Source: Bradyrhizobium oligotrophicum S58 (GTDB taxonomy: Bacteria; Pseudomonadota; Alphaproteobacteria; Rhizobiales; Xanthobacteraceae). Taken from it: DNA of 64,000 nucleotides. Of this stretch, positions 62,994 to 64,000 are shown piece after piece (position 1 is the first letter of the stretch; the number at the start of each line of letters is the position of its first letter). Below the pieces are notes generated by a model that saw only the letters and a program-made list of their open reading frames with translations, had not been told where the DNA came from and did not search any database. The translations under genes and the position numbers were made by a program. The stretch covers positions 7,101,001 to 7,165,000 of the forward strand of contig NC_020453.1 in assembly GCF_000344805.1 (NCBI RefSeq), read 5' to 3'.

Positions 62994-63040
62994 CGTCCTC
63001 TCGCGCCGTCGTCCCGCTGCTGCGGGCGGATAGCCGTTCC

Positions 63041-64000
63041 TCACACGATCCGCGGATGTGCCGTCTGGTGCCACGCCCAGGCGGAACGGATGATATGGCC
63101 GAGGTCCGACTTGCGCGGCCTGAAGCCGAGCTCCCGTTCGGCACGGGTGGGATCGGCGACCAGGACCGGCGGATCGCCGGCGCGCCGCGCGCGATACACG
63201 AAGGGCACCTGCTCGCCAGTCTCGTCGCGAATGGCATCGACGATCGCGCGCACCGAATGGCCGCGGCCGGTGCCGAGATTGTAGGCGTCGCCGGGATGCC
63301 CCGCCAGCAGCCGCTTGAGCGCGGCGACATGGGCCGCAGCCAGATCATCGACATGAATGAAATCGCGCACCGCGGTGCCGTCGGGCGTCTCGTAGTCGGT
63401 GCCTAGAATCGCGAAATCCGTGACATGGCCGAGGATCGCCATCAGCGCGCGCGGGATCAGATGCGTCTCGGGATCGCGCAACTCGCCGATCAGGCCTGAT
63501 GCGTCGGCGCCGCAGGCGTTGAAGTAGCGCAGCGCCGTGGCGGAAAAGCCATAGGCCGCGCGATAGTCCAACAGGATCTGCTCGATCATGTATTTCGAGC
63601 GGCCGTACGGATTCACGCTTGGCCCCGCCGCGCTCTCCGGAATCGGATCGCGCCCGGCATTGCCATAGACCGCGCCGCTCGACGAAAACACCAGGTGCCG
63701 GCATCCGGCCTCGCGCATGCCCTGCAGCAGGCCGAGCGTGCCGGCGACATTGGCGAGGTAGTACTTCTGTGGATCGGCAATGGATTCGCCGACGGTGCTC
63801 GGGCCCGCAAGATGCAGAACCGCCATGATGTCGTGATGCCGGATCGTGCTGGTGACCTTGAGATTGTCGGCGATGTCGCCGACCACCAGCGGGCCCCACT
63901 GCACGAAGCGGCGATGCCCCGTCGACAGGTCGTCATAGCAGATCGGCGTGAAGCCCGCTTCGGCGACCGCCTTGCAGCAATGTGCGCCGATATAGCCGGC
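63041..64000 (-). CDS. galE: UDP-glucose 4-epimerase GalE (partial, N-terminus outside window)
   Basis: The visible 319 residues lack only the first few, since the nucleotide-binding Gly motif starts AGYIGAHC at the window edge. The catalytic SSSGAVYG and YGRSKYMIE (YxxxK) are present, along with TALRYFNACGADASG and DFIHVDDLAAAHVAALK, all typical of GalE/ExoB. It interconverts UDP-glucose and UDP-galactose for lipopolysaccharide and exopolysaccharide. The stop at 63041 is 47 bases from the convergent small gene. Confidence 0.95.
   Translation of the reverse strand, partial: AGYIGAHCCKAVAEAGFTPICYDDLSTGHRRFVQWGPLVVGDIADNLKVTSTIRHHDIMAVLHLAGPSTVGESIADPQKYYLANVAGTLGLLQGMREAGCRHLVFSSSGAVYGNAGRDPIPESAAGPSVNPYGRSKYMIEQILLDYRAAYGFSATALRYFNACGADASGLIGELRDPETHLIPRALMAILGHVTDFAILGTDYETPDGTAVRDFIHVDDLAAAHVAALKRLLAGHPGDAYNLGTGRGHSVRAIVDAIRDETGEQVPFVYRARRAGDPPVLVADPTRAERELGFRPRKSDLGHIIRSAWAWHQTAHPRIV

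Overview
The window looks like chromosome of a GC-rich alphaproteobacterium, most probably Bradyrhizobium or a close relative. The grounds are a CIRCE-controlled groESL operon, a CycA-type cytochrome c550, a BacA/SbmA-like transporter fused to an ATPase, a lysine/alanine-rich histone H1-like protein, many small secreted proteins, and several families of palindromic intergenic repeats that I recognise from bradyrhizobial genomes (from memory, not from a search).

Layout. 1-4.5 kb: the tail of an unidentified gene, a lipoprotein, groES-groEL and a secreted protein. 4.8-11.5 kb: a META-like periplasmic protein, lactate permease lldP, the BacA-like ABC transporter, an outer-membrane protein and the H1-like protein. 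11.5-24.4 kb: the glycolate oxidase genes, with glcE-glcF at 14.1-11.5 kb and glcD at 24.4-22.9 kb on the same strand. Between them lie about 8.8 kb of accessory DNA: repeats, a monooxygenase gene and a displaced copy of its 3' end, a PLP enzyme, small secreted proteins, a decayed antitoxin/Fic pair, a GHKL-ATPase/nuclease fusion and a zinc-ribbon protein. 24.6-34.6 kb: cytochrome c550, hydrolases, a TPR protein, ribosomal protein L36, an amidohydrolase, a haloacid dehalogenase, a YbaK-type protein, a TTT-type solute receptor, and a LysR/pirin/wrbA cluster. 34.6-41 kb: D-amino-acid transaminase, the gltIJKL-type amino-acid ABC transporter and an M20 peptidase, separated by copies of one repeat. 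42-47 kb: a ThDP decarboxylase, a GFA-like protein, an Old Yellow Enzyme homologue, a ModE-like regulator and an SDR. 47.4-51.2 kb: a histidine-rich tandem-repeat protein and a two-gene membrane/GNAT operon. 51.7-53.5 kb: a YiaA/PspA stress module with a divergent TetR regulator and three matching operators. 53.9-64 kb: a membrane-anchored solute receptor, a membrane AraC regulator, an acyltransferase, two convergent Crp/Fnr regulators, a GAF histidine kinase and galE, which runs off the window.

How genes work together. GlcD, GlcE and GlcF form glycolate oxidase, and LldP-type permeases carry 2-hydroxy acids such as lactate and glycolate. GltIJKL imports acidic amino acids. The TetR/PspA/YiaA group looks like an envelope-stress module under its own repressor. 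The LysR gene probably controls pirin and wrbA.

The most unusual material is the 14-23 kb insert. Its main candidate is the single-gene GHKL-ATPase plus PD-(D/E)XK-like protein at 19.0-21.1 kb, a possible defence gene. The histidine-rich repeat protein (47.4 kb), the triple TetR operator (52.8 kb) and a compact three-way-junction fold upstream of gltI (39.4 kb) come next. All functions are inferred by reading motifs; no database search was run.
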